Shown here: piece by piece, positions 10,781-22,096 of the stretch
Layout: each line of letters opens with the position of its first letter
Numbering within the stretch: position 1 is the first letter of the stretch
From: Brevipalpus yothersi
Lineage: Eukaryota > Arthropoda > Arachnida > Trombidiformes > Tenuipalpidae
Direction: 5' to 3'
Length of the DNA: 64,000 nt
Assembly (NCBI GenBank): GCA_003956705.1
Contig: QZCP01000457.1
Location: 124,001 to 188,000, forward strand
Translations under genes and position numbers: made by a program
Notes under the pieces: generated by a model
What the model was told of the DNA's origin: nothing
Databases searched by the model: none
Seen by the model: only the letters and a program-made list of their open reading frames with translations

Positions 10781-11978
10781 TTTCCAATTCACCAAAGCAA
10801 GCACCCAAATTTTTCCGTTTGAGTATAGAAGATGGAATTTCCACAAATATCCAGAAACTAATTGACAATACTTTCCATTCCACATGACTTTGCATAAGCA
10901 ATCATTTTGAACAAAATTGGACTAGTGATATTTTCAATTGATAAGTGAAGACTTTGTGAACAAGTATTTGGTAATGAAAATCTCATTACCTATCAAAATG
11001 AACCTGATTGATCGTGAAAAAATTCTTCACACGAACGCCAATTGATTTGAATTAGAGAATGAAGCAAGCTGTGTTGATCGATACATCTGATTCAGGGAAA
11101 TAAAACAAGTGATCTATAGATGATCCATGTTTTTTAGCTGAACAACCCATAATATGGATCAATTGCCTTATTAACCGAAAGTTTATAATGTTCTACGCCA
11201 TTTCTTTATTTGCTCAATCTATTGCCAATATATAGAAAATTGATCTCTCATTAACTATTAATAACTATAAATAATGACAATTGTACAAAGCTGACTATAT
11301 TGAAGTCGCTTCCACATAGAGAGCGTTATATTTTCGGGTATAGAGAAGGCTACATACCAATATACATGTAATCCATGATAAGATGGAGTCAAAATCACCT
11401 CATAATCAGAGAGATCAGTTTGAAGAAATTGAATGATATCAATATCTCAAATGAACTCTTTTTTTTGATGCCAACAATTACTTTGAGTTTCTATTGTTGA
11501 CGATGTTTTTATCATGTTACTTCGAGCTAGTGATACTGCAATTAGCATATTTGATCAGCAATAATAATCATCATTGTGCTGGCTGGAAAGACTGACAAGC
11601 CAAGAGATGGCCCACTCTCTAGCGATGTCATAGTAGTTGAAATAGGCTAATTATGGTAGGAAACAAGAACATTCGAAAAATTCTCTGCAGAAAGGTGTCT
11701 CAAAAATGGTAAAAACAATGAATTAGAATTGACTTTTAATCTCAATTTTAATGATAGACAATACGTTTCTTGGGGATTTTCATCGAAACAAATAGATTTT
11801 ACATCACCTTATCCTATTCCGGAGTAAGCATCAGCATTGAGAGTAAAACGGTACACAAATCAAGGAGTAAAAATTAAAAACTAAAAAACTTTATGGATTA
11901 TCCAAACACAGGTTACGGGAGTCCATAAGTCTTGGAACTTTTTCCATCATCAAATCAGGGCATGTATTACCAGGGTTA
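10781..11978. other. Intergenic region near centre of the mirrored cluster
   Basis: AT-rich. No supported gene or repeat. Confidence 0.5.
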
Positions 11979-12104
11979 TTATGGGTAGTATTTCTTGTGG
12001 TGATAATGTTTCTTGTAATGTTTCTTGTAGTAGCCAGCTTCGGAGTAAGTAGCAAGAGAAGCAATAGCAGCGACCATGAAGACGAAAACAAAGGAGAAGT
12101 TCAT
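11979..12104 (-). CDS. Tyr/Lys/His-rich secreted peptide (copy 4, short type)
   Basis: Minus-strand 41-aa product, too short for routine gene calling. Signal peptide MNFSFVFVFMVAAIASLA...YSEA, mature GYYKKHYKKHYHHKKYYP. It differs from copy 1 by a few signal-peptide substitutions and one added Tyr. The TATA box at 12238-12245 and the 5' leader are conserved with copy 1. The 3' flank differs from the AATAAA block of copies 1, 3 and 5. Confidence 0.8.
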   Translation of the reverse strand: MNFSFVFVFMVAAIASLATYSEAGYYKKHYKKHYHHKKYYP

Positions 12105-12237
12105 GATGAAGTTGGAAGTTGGAAGTTACTTTTAGTTGATAGTAACAATTGAAAAGGTAAACACAAATTTGATTTATATGTGAACTTTTTCCACTTGAAA
12201 TGAAAAGAGAAGTGATTTTCGATATTCGAAACAACTC

Positions 12238-12245
12238 CTTTTATA
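12238..12245 (-). promoter_or_regulatory. TATA box of peptide gene 4
   Basis: TATAAAAG on the minus strand, 134 bp before the ATG at 12104. Confidence 0.7.
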
Positions 12246-13770
12246 CTCAAAATATTAATGAGATCCCAACTATTCCTGGATCGACAAGAAATATCATTTC
12301 CGGACTCAATTGCAATATCCAAAAAGCTAATATTTAATTATAATTTTAGCTTGCGCTAGTAGATCCGATCGTCCAGTGTGGTGGATACATGCAAATTTGT
12401 TCTCATGTAATTTAACTGAGAGCAATGTCCATTTGAGAGTATATTGAAATGGCAAGGCTAAATTTGATTGTTTTAAAAGCTTTCTAATAGATAATGTTCA
12501 AGATTTCCAGACGAATTACTGTCTGAACTCATTTGAATTATGATTGAAAATTGATTCTTTTTGACACTTTTTATCAATTTGATTCAGTCTGGGTCATCAA
12601 GTACATGTATTTCTTTTGAGGGATAATTTTCTCCACTTCGAAAAGTCATTTTTATTCTAGCTAATTTTATGAAAGTGGTACAGATAAACAGCAGTTAGTT
12701 TTTATCGAATAATGAGCGGACTCGAAAATTTTTGGGTAATTTAGGTGAATAATTGCTTATTCTTGAATGAATGAATATGTAGACAATGTATCATCATTGA
12801 TGAGTAACTATCCGTAAACCACAGATCAATAATGAGTGTAAAGGCTATGCCTAAGAGTTGAGAAAGGTTTATGCCATACAAAACTTCTACGAATATCATG
12901 TTGATATTCTTCAGCTTAAATTAGAGTATTTTATACCTTTATATCTTATGCCCTTATATATAGCTAATTAAGTGTTTCGCAATCTCTTCAAATTTTGCGG
13001 GCACATCGATTTTAACTCTGACTGAGAGCATTTAATTTAATTCAATAAGCATTACGGAATATTTCAATTCTTACTACGTTTGAGCTGAAAAATGAGGGAT
13101 AGTTCCAAGCCCAACATCAACTTAAGCTTTAATTTCGGTGAAGAATAACAACCTAGTGTCTAGACAATACAAGAGTGAGATTGAGCCTAAATGATGATAA
13201 ATCTAAAATTTAAAATTGAATAGTTTTTGTCCAAACTATGCTCTAACAACAGTCTTTGAATTGAAAATTTGACGAAAAAAAGAACAAAGACTTTGGCTAA
13301 AATAAGAAAAAAGTCGATGCGAACGATGTGATTCATTGTATCTGGTGATCACCGATCCCAAGTTTTTTAAACTGTTTGATTGCTTGTTTTTGTGTTAAAA
13401 TAAGGGTCTTTTCGGGAATAAATAAACAAGAGACCAACTGATTATGACTGTGTAACTATTTTATTCGGGAATAGGTTTCGGTTGGAGGAAAATATATATC
13501 AGAACAGAAGAGAATCGAGAAAATAAGCTAAGAAGTGAATTTCATAGATAAATTGAGTATGTTTTTGAGGTCCATCGGTCATGGAATTTTCCTATCAGAG
13601 CTTGCAAAGTAGAGTGTAGTAATTGAAGGGTTGAATTTCAGTTTGGTGTGTAAAACGGTACGCAAATAAAGAAAATTAATCTCCATGGATTATCCAGACG
13701 CAGGTTATCGAAGTCCATGAGTCCTAGAACTTTTTCCATCATCAAATCAGGGCATATATTACCAGGAGTA
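12246..13770. other. Intergenic region between peptide genes 4 and 5
   Basis: Made of the upstream part of the 0.94-1.9 kb mirror and the 3' part of the 8-9.3 kb mirror. A reversed AATAAA at 13460-13465 is the likely poly(A) signal of copy 5. No gene supported. Confidence 0.5.
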
Positions 13771-13899
13771 TTATGGGTAGTATTTCTTGTGGTGATAATG
13801 TTTCTTGTAGTGTTTCTTGTAGTAGCCACCAGCATCAGAGTAAGTAGCAAGAGAAGCAATAGTAGCCAGCATGAAAACAAAAACGAAGTAGAAGTTCAT
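13771..13899 (-). CDS. Tyr/Lys/His-rich secreted peptide (copy 5, short type)
   Basis: Minus-strand 42-aa product identical in sequence to copy 3: signal peptide ending YSDA and mature GGYYKKHYKKHYHHKKYYP. The nucleotide sequence shows a few synonymous differences from copy 3. A TATA box lies at 14026-14033 and a probable poly(A) signal at 13460-13465. Confidence 0.82.
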   Translation of the reverse strand: MNFYFVFVFMLATIASLATYSDAGGYYKKHYKKHYHHKKYYP

Positions 13900-14025
13900 G
13901 ATGAAGTTGGAAGTTACTTTCAGTTGATGGTAGCAATTGAAATGGTGAACACAAATTTGATTTGTATGTGAACTTTTTCCACTTGAGATGAAAAGAGAAG
14001 TGATTTTCGATATTCGAAACAGCTC

Positions 14026-14033
14026 CTTTTATA
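14026..14033 (-). promoter_or_regulatory. TATA box of peptide gene 5
   Basis: TATAAAAG on the minus strand, 127 bp before the ATG at 13899. Confidence 0.7.
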
Positions 14034-14984
14034 CCTAAAATATTAATGAGATCTCAACTATTCGTGGAGTGATCAAAAATATTCCGGAAGAAAGGTATCA
14101 TTCGATTGTGATCAATTAATTGTAGCTCATATAAGTAGTAAACCTGCATTTGCAAGTTCAATGATCAAATGTTGTGATTTGATTTCTCAGAAATGTATCT
14201 CTCTTCCAATCAAACTAAGAACATTGACTACTTGCGAGGCCAAATGGAGTTACAAGACTAGAATTCAATGATTGGAAGCCTTCTTCATAGACCTTGCTTG
14301 AGATCGCCAGACACATTATTATCTTACCTCTCTTGAACTTTGATTGAAAATTGATACATTGTATCAATATTTATACTTTCAAAGCTATCGAATGGTTGTC
14401 TTGAATTGGAAAATTTTCTCAAAATGTATCATTCATTACCATTTTTCACTTATTATGGTAGTAGTGCTGTGAGACAGCATAACAATGAAAATGAGTTAAA
14501 TACCTTGTCTTCCCATTCTCATTAAATACAAAATTAATAATCTTTCGAGAAATTTTGTCCGTAGAGAGGTTCCCAAACTGACGAAAATGGTAATTGAGAG
14601 TTAATTGATTCAATTGCTTCAATTAAAATGAGCTTCCAATCTGAATTATAGAGATATCACACAATAATTTATCTCGAAATTTGGAGCAGAAGCATGAAAA
14701 AACGCTCTGATCACCTTTTTATAGCCTTTGAACTATATTGACCATTCAAACGGACAATATCCTTAATTTAATAAGGATAGAAATAATTGGTGTACTTATA
14801 AGACCCAAGGTGGGTGGATTTTCTGATATAAGCTACAATTCATCGATTATTAGATTAAATTAAAGGTTAGGTTAGGTTTTTGGTGTCTACAAGCAAGTTA
14901 ATATCTACGATATGAGATTCGGGAACGGTGTCATTTCAAATATAATTGCTCCTTGATCAGTGGAAAACTTATTCATATTTTGAG
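14034..14984. other. Divergent intergenic region between peptide genes 5 and 6
   Basis: From about 14,470 the sequence is a direct-orientation copy of about 25,280-25,800, upstream of the peptide pseudogene at 25939. No gene seen. Confidence 0.55.
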
Positions 14985-14992
14985 TATAAAAG
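14985..14992 (+). promoter_or_regulatory. TATA box of peptide gene 6
   Basis: TATAAAAG, 133 bp before the ATG at 15118. Confidence 0.7.
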
Positions 14993-15117
14993 AACTCGCT
15001 CTGAATACCAAAAATCATTTCTCTTTCCATTTCGAAAGCAACAAAGTTTACTAAGCAATCTAAATTTATGATTCAGTTTAAGTTGTGTATCAACTAGACG
15101 TAACTACGAGCTTCATC

Positions 15118-15267
15118 ATGAACTTCTACTTCTTCTTCATGGTGGCTGCTATTGCTTCTCTTGCTGTTTACTCTGAGGCTGGTCAATATTACAAGAAAAA
15201 CTACAAGAAACATGAATACCATCACTACGATCATGGTAAGAAATACTACGATTACCACAAGCCCTGA
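15118..15267 (+). CDS. Tyr/Lys/His-rich secreted peptide (copy 6, long type)
   Basis: Single-exon 49-aa product. Signal peptide MNFYFFFMVAAIASLA...YSEA; mature GQYYKKNYKKHEYHHYDHG followed by KKYYDYHKP. Closest to copy 2 (7140-7295, inverted) and to the broken copy at 25939. The hydrophobic core is shorter than in copy 2. An upstream in-frame ATG at 15085 lacks family context. Confidence 0.8.
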   Translation: MNFYFFFMVAAIASLAVYSEAGQYYKKNYKKHEYHHYDHGKKYYDYHKP

Positions 15268-15598
15268 TCACAAGAGTGGACAAGTTATAAGACCTATTTA
15301 GATGAATAGAGTCTCTGGGTTATCCATAAAATTCATTCTGTGTTCCTTTTGAATATCAATTGGATTATAATTTCCTCACTCAAAACCTTTGGTTTGTCCA
15401 TGTAGCTTATCTGGTGTTTTTTTAACTAACACCGATTCGATTGTTTTCTTACTCTAAAACATGATGACTCCAGAACTCATCAAGATATTGAAAGAAAATG
15501 TAACTCAAATCTTTTCTCACAAGTTGTTAAATGAACTAGCAAATCTCCTCTCATTGTTTTAATTCGTGTGTTTACCTAAGCATATGCTACGTACACAC

Positions 15599-15644
<46 letters not shown>

Positions 15645-16149
15645 ATCTGGGTATCGTTTGGGTGCATATTCTAGGAGAATGCTTAAACCAAGAGATTACC
15701 ACAACTCAATGACCGTTCTTGGTCACTTTTTCATTTATAAGCTCAGTTTTAGCGATGATTAGTTTTTCCATCAATCGAACTTCGTTAGAATTATAAGGTG
15801 AGTATCAGATACACCATCGATCAGACCTGGCCATGCATACCATATCATTAATGTCCCTGAATATATTTTTGAGATACCCAAAGATCCAAGTTCAGATATG
15901 ACCAGCTAATCAAACTTCCAATATTCTGGTATATTACTCTTGAATTTACGTTCGGATGTTGTGATGTCAATCATTCATGATACCGGAGCAGAGGAGATTG
16001 CGTTTTAGTTTCGAATCAATAAACCAGTTCAAGAAACTGGTTCGATCATGAAATCATCTCATCACCAAGTCTAGACACTTCATTCAAGCATACTCGATTT
16101 AAATCATTGATATTTTTGCAGCAAATCTTCAAAAAAATCAGAAGCTTCA
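15268..16149. other. Spacer with GA microsatellite before the ABC transporter
   Basis: 3' flank of peptide gene 6 (similar to 7040 and 26,100), then unique sequence. No gene seen. Confidence 0.5.
15603..15641. repeat. (GA)n microsatellite
   Basis: Pure AG dinucleotide run of about 39 bp. Confidence 0.97.
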
Positions 16150-18171
16150 ATGGAAAATAGTGCCATATACTGTGATGGAGTGAAAATCGATTTCGAGCGA
16201 CCTATTCTGGATAGTCTCGATCTAAAAGTTCCATATGGCTCAATCTATGGACTGGTTGGTGCCTCTGGGTGTGGAAAAACGACTCTAATTCGGTGTATCT
16301 GGGGTTACTTTAAACCAAAATATGGAACCGTTCGAACATTAGGACATCGACCGGATGCAAACAGTCTGACTTCCCTAATACCTGGTCCCACTATCGGTTA
16401 CATGCCACAAGATGTTAGTCTTGATCTATGTTTGACGGCTAAAGAAATTCTCATCTATTTTGGTAAATGTTATGACATTACGAATGAAGTACTCAATCAA
16501 AAATTGAGAAAGTTTAAAAAAGTTCTGAAAATCAGTGATCTCAACATGAAAGTAGATCATTTGAGTAGTGGACAATTTCGAAGATTATCTTTTGTGTGTT
16601 CAGTTATCCATGAGCCATCATTACTGCTGTTGGATGAACCGACAGTAGGATCAGATCCAGTGACTAGAGAATTCATGTGGGAATATATTTCCGAACAGCG
16701 TGATCAGAATGGTGTTACAGTTTTGGTGACTACCCACTACATTGATGAGTTGATATATGCAGATTCCATTGGAATCATGCAAGATGGTAAGATTCAATTG
16801 GAAGTCAATCCATCACTTGCTCGCTCACGATTTCCTGGTATGAGCTTGAGTTCGATTATCATCCAATTGATGTATAGTGATAATAGAGATTCAACCAGTA
16901 CAAGAACAAGAAATGATATAATCGATTCAAATGAAATTCTACCAGTAACAAGATTACGTTCGACGGAGGATGTATTAATCAACAAAAAAGTTCCGATAAA
17001 TGAATCATATTTTTTGCCATTTATTTATCGTCAATCGAAGCTCACTCAGAGATTGATAATTCTTCCAGCCTTCATTGCATGTGTTTGTCACTTTATTTCG
17101 ATTATAACATTTTTCAATATCTATGGGAGTTTCGGTGAAGATTCAATTTCGTTAGCAATAATCGATCCAGCGAATCAATCGAAAGTTCTTCTCGATATGA
17201 ATCCAATCAACAAGGTTCCCACAGTTTTTCTGGAAAACGAGCTCGAGAGCATAAAAGCTGTTGAGTCAAGAAAACATACTGGCTATATACTTTTTGCTGA
17301 AAATTTTGAAGTTCGAATGCACGAATGGGTTGAGTGTCTGTTCAAAAATCATCCATCATGTATCGGGAAACATGTTGGAATTGCCCGATATCGTGGAGAT
17401 TATTCAAATCCCGTGCTCTCGGAATATGCAATCTGGATCTTGGATGAGAGCTTTCGAAACATCGCCTTAAATCTTTCCAAATCAATTCATGGTGATTCTC
17501 GACTGATCGATTTCATTAAAACTGAAGCGATGATTGATATACCTTCACCTGATGATGAATTCTACCCCAAAGCTCACCATGAGCTTGTATGGCGTTTGAT
17601 TGTCCACATTTCATTTTGTAATTCATTATTTGTACTTGGAATGATTCTTGTGTCCGATAAGAAAAGTTCGACCATTGAAAGACAATTGGCGATTGGTTAC
17701 AAAAAACACAAAATCATTTTCTACCATCTAATATGGAATATTCTGGTCACTCTGATCACAACATACATCAACTACTTCACCACAGTTCCTTTCGTTGCAC
17801 TAGTTAATGTGAAAAATAGTAACGCTTTCCCCTTGTTAATCATCACAATATTGACCATCATATCTGTTTTAGCTTCCCATGTTTTGGTAGAATTTATTCC
17901 AAATTTTGCCATTCTCTCAATTTTCAATCTATTTTCGATTATATCAGGATTCTCGATCGGCCGAATATTACGGCCATCTAATACGTTTCCATACTATGCA
18001 ACTTATCTTTCGAACTTGTTTCCCTCCTCTGCCGGAGGTGATGCAGTTGTGGCCGTAATCATCCAAGGAATGGATTTTTCAGTTGATAAAGTCTTATGGT
18101 CACTGATTGAGCTGATTGTACAGCTAATGGCTTACTTTCTGGTGTTGATGTTGAAAGTTTTCTACCTGTGA
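16150..18171 (+). CDS. ABC half transporter, subfamily H type
   Basis: Single-exon 673-aa frame with order nucleotide-binding domain then membrane domain. Walker A GASGCGKTT is at residues 37-45, Q-loop YMPQD near 85-89, signature LSSGQ near 138-142 (second Gly of LSGGQ replaced by Ser), Walker B LLLLDEP near 158-164, and the switch His in TTH near 196. A hydrophobic segment near 300-320 is followed by a large polar loop with several Cys, then a block of helices from about 495 to the end, as in the ABC2-type membrane domain. The YGLVGASGCGKTT...GYMPQ pattern and NBD-first order fit the arthropod ABCH group, half-size exporters thought to dimerise. Substrate unknown; in insects some members act in cuticle lipid transport. 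ABCG is the alternative call. Confidence 0.85.
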   Translation: MENSAIYCDGVKIDFERPILDSLDLKVPYGSIYGLVGASGCGKTTLIRCIWGYFKPKYGTVRTLGHRPDANSLTSLIPGPTIGYMPQDVSLDLCLTAKEILIYFGKCYDITNEVLNQKLRKFKKVLKISDLNMKVDHLSSGQFRRLSFVCSVIHEPSLLLLDEPTVGSDPVTREFMWEYISEQRDQNGVTVLVTTHYIDELIYADSIGIMQDGKIQLEVNPSLARSRFPGMSLSSIIIQLMYSDNRDSTSTRTRNDIIDSNEILPVTRLRSTEDVLINKKVPINESYFLPFIYRQSKLTQRLIILPAFIACVCHFISIITFFNIYGSFGEDSISLAIIDPANQSKVLLDMNPINKVPTVFLENELESIKAVESRKHTGYILFAENFEVRMHEWVECLFKNHPSCIGKHVGIARYRGDYSNPVLSEYAIWILDESFRNIALNLSKSIHGDSRLIDFIKTEAMIDIPSPDDEFYPKAHHELVWRLIVHISFCNSLFVLGMILVSDKKSSTIERQLAIGYKKHKIIFYHLIWNILVTLITTYINYFTTVPFVALVNVKNSNAFPLLIITILTIISVLASHVLVEFIPNFAILSIFNLFSIISGFSIGRILRPSNTFPYYATYLSNLFPSSAGGDAVVAVIIQGMDFSVDKVLWSLIELIVQLMAYFLVLMLKVFYL

Positions 18172-18820
18172 GCTTGTATGATTTTGCACTTATCATGCAC
18201 TCACATGTGGAACGTCAGTGATTAAAATCTATCTGAAAAAAAAAGATTAACTCACCATGTGACGGAATTTATTCTGCACACAGCTTCGATAAAATGGAAA
18301 AAATTATCATCATTATCAGACGAGTGTGCTTGTTTGCTTATTTGGGAAGGGAAAAAATCTCTTCTCATGCTCTTCCAGCTCATTCACTATTCAACCATGA
18401 CCATGATATTAACTCGAGAAAAAAGGTTCTCCCCATGTGATATCCCCTGGAGCAACACCCGATAGCCAGTGGCAATTTTTAACTTACTAGTCAATTCAAA
18501 TTTTTCTAATGAAAAATTCTCTGAAATATATAATAACGAGGTATCAAACCAGAGTAAAATTGATCATGCTAATGACAATGGATGAGTCTATACTCGAATG
18601 ATAATTCTCTTCATCGAGTCACACATCATCATTGCAATGCCAATTGAGCAATCATGGAACTACAAGCGGTTCCTAAAAGAGTATATCAAGAGAGAAAAAA
18701 TGATGATTGATTCGCTAATGAATTATATTGATTTGAATTCAAGTCATTAACAGACGTGAGAAGGTAGGGACAACCAATATATCACAAAAATGGCAATTAG
18801 AAATACTCATAACTTCAATC
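18172..18820. other. Intergenic, 5' region of receptor 18821
   Basis: A short piece near 18,280-18,400 resembles, inverted, the sequence near 58,730-58,830 upstream of receptor 59192. No gene. Confidence 0.45.
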
Positions 18821-20205
18821 ATGGCTGTGACCGGAGGTGAAGATTCTTCAGATATCGAGTTGATTGACAAATATTTGAGAGAATGGGGAATACCTATTCA
18901 AATTGATAATCAAAGAACCGTTCAATCTTCTAAATTTTTTAGGAATACTGATTATACTTCTTTGATCTCCCTGATCTTTATCTTCACCAGATATTCAATT
19001 CTCGTGATCTCACCAAGCAAATCACTACATGAAGCTTTGAGTAACTATTTCGCGTATTACCCAGAAGAAAATTTCTTCCTCTGTATAATCACAGAAATAC
19101 TGTTGGCAGGTATGATCGTTCAAAAACTGTTGATGATCTATTATAAACGAAATCAACGGATGACGAAATGGGTCAGTATTTTTGACCACCCATCTATTAT
19201 TTCAGAAATTTCTGAAAAACAAAATAGTTTTGGTGCAAAAATGAGAATCTGGTGTGTGAAAAATTTCAAGAGGTGTCATATTGTCTTTTTGGTTCTTGCA
19301 ATCTATTTGGATGTGTGGACATTCATAGCACATTGTGTTTATAATGATATTATGTATGTGCTGACAGTCGATCTCTTATGGTGTCTAATTAATCTTTTCC
19401 CATATTATTTTTACGTTACTCAATCTATTGTGTGTCCAATACTGGCTGCTATCATGTTTGTGAGTTGTGAAATATATCTGGATGAACTATTATCCGATTT
19501 AAGAACTCAATCGAATGAGCAACACTCATTACAAGGAGTGGATGAACTTAAGAATGGAGCATTGGATATTCTCCATAAGCAGAATTCTCTTTTGAATTTT
19601 ATGCAACAATGTAACAACTATTGGAAAAATTTAATTGGAATTTTCGTATTATTTGCCATAGTTGGCATAGGTGCAATACTTGCGATCACTCCAAGACTTG
19701 ATGGGGGTGCAAAAGCAGTTCTTATATTTGGCATGATTATTGGAATTCTTTGGTTTACTCCATTTTTTCATCTTGGAAATAGAAATTTCCGCAAGGTAGG
19801 GTGTATCTAATGAATATCTATTTTGAAGAAGAACTGAACATACACAAATTACAGGTGAAAAAATTGAGAAAAGAGTTGTTTGGCTTCTCAATGGCCAAAT
19901 TACCAGCAGATATCACCATCAAGGTTCAAGATCAATCTTATGGACTCGATTACAGGGGTGCTTTCACAGTGTTTGATACAGCTCCTCTATTGAATCATGG
20001 CCTTATTATTGTGAGCTATTACCGAGTTTGATTTAATCCCACCATTTGCCTTACCGTCCCTCCACAACTGTCAATGATCCAGATTTCAATCCCAAAGTAT
20101 CAGCATACTAATTGAATTTGCTCTCTTAACTCTCAACAGACTCTGCTAGAAATCGCTTGCAACTCCATGATGGCTCAGTTGATGTTGCAATCAAATGTGG
20201 TCTGA
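18821..20205 (+). CDS. Gustatory-receptor-like 7TM chemoreceptor (F-type)
   Basis: Exons 18821-19795, 19855-20010 and 20140-20205; predicted 398 aa. The N-terminus contains IELIDKYLREWGIPIQID. Seven hydrophobic stretches are seen: about residues 47-65, 88-110, 148-172, 178-214, 272-292, 300-318, and the exon 2/3 junction. Exon 2 contains TIKVQDQSYGLDYRGAFTVFD; exon 3 gives TLLEIACNSMMAQLMLQ plus four extra residues. Introns are 59 and 129 nt, both phase 0. Its nearest relatives are the split gene 38754/52187 and 59192-60562, including some 3' flank (compare 20,210-20,290 with 53,190-53,260). No breaks were seen. Confidence 0.82.
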
Positions 20206-20929
20206 TCAAATGTGCAATGCCGGAAAGAGGATTACAAAATCCTTCCTTTATATCCAGAAAAGATTAGAAGCTCGATGGCTATACATGCATCTACTCTGAT
20301 AATAATCAGTTTATCATCTATTCCGAAACATTCGCGTTCCTCTGTTCTTCCAATATTTTATCTATTGAAAGTTTTTAAGATTCAATTTTCATCCCATATT
20401 GACAAGTATAACAACGACAAAGTATCATCCATTCGTGCTCATTAAAAACCAATAAGGAGCTGCAGACCTCATTATTTGATGAGAACAATCTTTTATTCTT
20501 CCTTGAGACTCACAGAATCAATTCAATGGTTTTGCTGCAGAAGATTTTAGGCAACCCTGTTTCTACCATCTTGCATTATCGTATTTCAGTCGCTTATATA
20601 AATCAGGTGTATTTTGAGAATGTTTGACAATTTTCACCCCAAAGTAAAGATATCAAATCCAGATATGATACACTATTCATAATCGAACCTTAATTGCAAT
20701 ATGTTGGTACAGACTTTCCGTCTATCACTTTGCTATTAAGATCTTGGATACAGAAAAAGGCTTTAATCACAATTGACTTAACCTGACTACAACCCCAATG
20801 GATAGAGATCATTGTACACTAATTGACAGGGCAACCTAGATGAACCTTAGCTCTGCTAAATAGAATGCTTAATGCCTGATCTAAGCATAGAAGAACTTCC
20901 TTCAAGATGAACTAGAGAGCAAGTGTCTA
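20206..20929. other. 3' flank of receptor 18821
   Basis: Similar to the 3' flanks of the other F-type receptors (about 53,170-53,700). Similarity fades before 20,900, where the unrelated gene island begins. Confidence 0.45.
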
Positions 20930-21713
20930 CTAATTGATCACGAATTGGACGAAAGAATTAAGAATAACACTTCTTGATCTGCTCTTTTCACGAGCAACCA
21001 CCTGTCGCATATCCAATGGCTCTTGTTGAGTAGGATTAATTGCAATAGGATTACCAACACAGCATAGATAGACTGGTTGAGGACCTGACACAACTTCAAC
21101 AGCTCTACCAACACTTACAAGAGGAATGTCACGAGCACGTCTATACAGATGAGGCAAAAATTCACCAAGCCGATTGTGAAGAGCGAAAATCACACATTCA
21201 CCACTTCTAAGATGGGCAAAGTAGTCAAGGGCCAGTCTCAGATACACCAAATCCGCATAAGTGTCAGGTACAGCTTCAGCTCTCAATACTATTCTTGTAC
21301 CACATTTTTTGCAATGATGACGAGGCACATCACAAATTATATGCATGAAATGAATGAAATTGACGTAAACCAACTTTGGGTGAAGATATAATAAGGCATA
21401 TCGATCATCGGCTTCTGGAATTCTCATTCCTGGCTCCAAAACATAACTGGGAGGATCGGATTTGTTAACTGGTCCTGGGCTTTTTCCTTCTACTTTTTCT
21501 ATAATCTCAGCAAACATTATTGTTGTATCAGGTAGATCTCTACCTTCACTGTTCAACTTGGACCACTGCCGTTGCACCAAAGTATTGCAATAATCAATCA
21601 TTTCCTGTGTCACAATAGTTCCTAAGAAACATTTAATTAGTTTTCCTTCATTTAATGTCTTATTAGAGTTAACTCTTTTACTTACCGACACCCACAAATC
21701 GAGGTCTAGCCAT
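20930..21713 (-). CDS. Unrecognised 239-aa protein, two exons
   Basis: The minus-strand frame starts with a non-ATG codon at 21727 if read unspliced. A better model starts at ATG 21713 (MARPRFVGVG) with exon 1 21713-21686, a GTAAGT donor, a 64-nt intron, a TTCTTAG acceptor, and exon 2 21621-20930. This joins in frame and removes the intron-like part. The product has a Cys pair in HHCKKCGTR near residue 125, an Arg-rich basic C-terminus and no signal peptide. I do not recognise the family. It lies head-to-head with the zinc-finger gene at 22097, and both lie in a block that interrupts receptor-cluster DNA, so a transposon or viral origin is possible but unproven. Confidence 0.6.
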
Positions 21714-22096
21714 TCTTCTTTCCCCAAATTAATTTTATTTTATTTATTCACAATTTAATTAATTCCACTATTTAACGTACAAGTTGAACAAACTCAAAGA
21801 ACAATTTTAACACATGCTCAAGGCTATTTATGTTGTTTCAAAGTTAGGCTTCACGAGCAACACGCTCCCACCTCGATCGTTCTTTGTTTTCAGTTCCAGG
21901 AATTTCTCTAGCGGCTAAGCACACCACTCATACACGCATCAACATGCTCTCATGTTGAACCGGTCTCCTTACTTTTTCTAATTTCTACAACTCATTTCAT
22001 TTATTTTACTTATCTTACTGCTAGACCTAGTGTGTCCTTTTACACTTTTACACAATTTACTTCTTTGTTTTATTTCTATTCCTCCTCCTATACATC
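21714..22096. other. Shared 5' region of two divergent genes
   Basis: 383-bp divergent intergenic stretch, pyrimidine-rich toward the right gene. No TATA box recognised. Confidence 0.45.

Larger units (their letters stand above)
11960..12930. repeat. Inverted duplication arm, pairs with about 940-1900
   Basis: Holds peptide gene 4 with its promoter and about 700 bp of upstream DNA, mirroring the 1757 gene. Confidence 0.8.
13060..14460. repeat. Inverted duplication arm, pairs with about 7960-9310
   Basis: See partner arm. Contains peptide gene 5. Confidence 0.85.
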
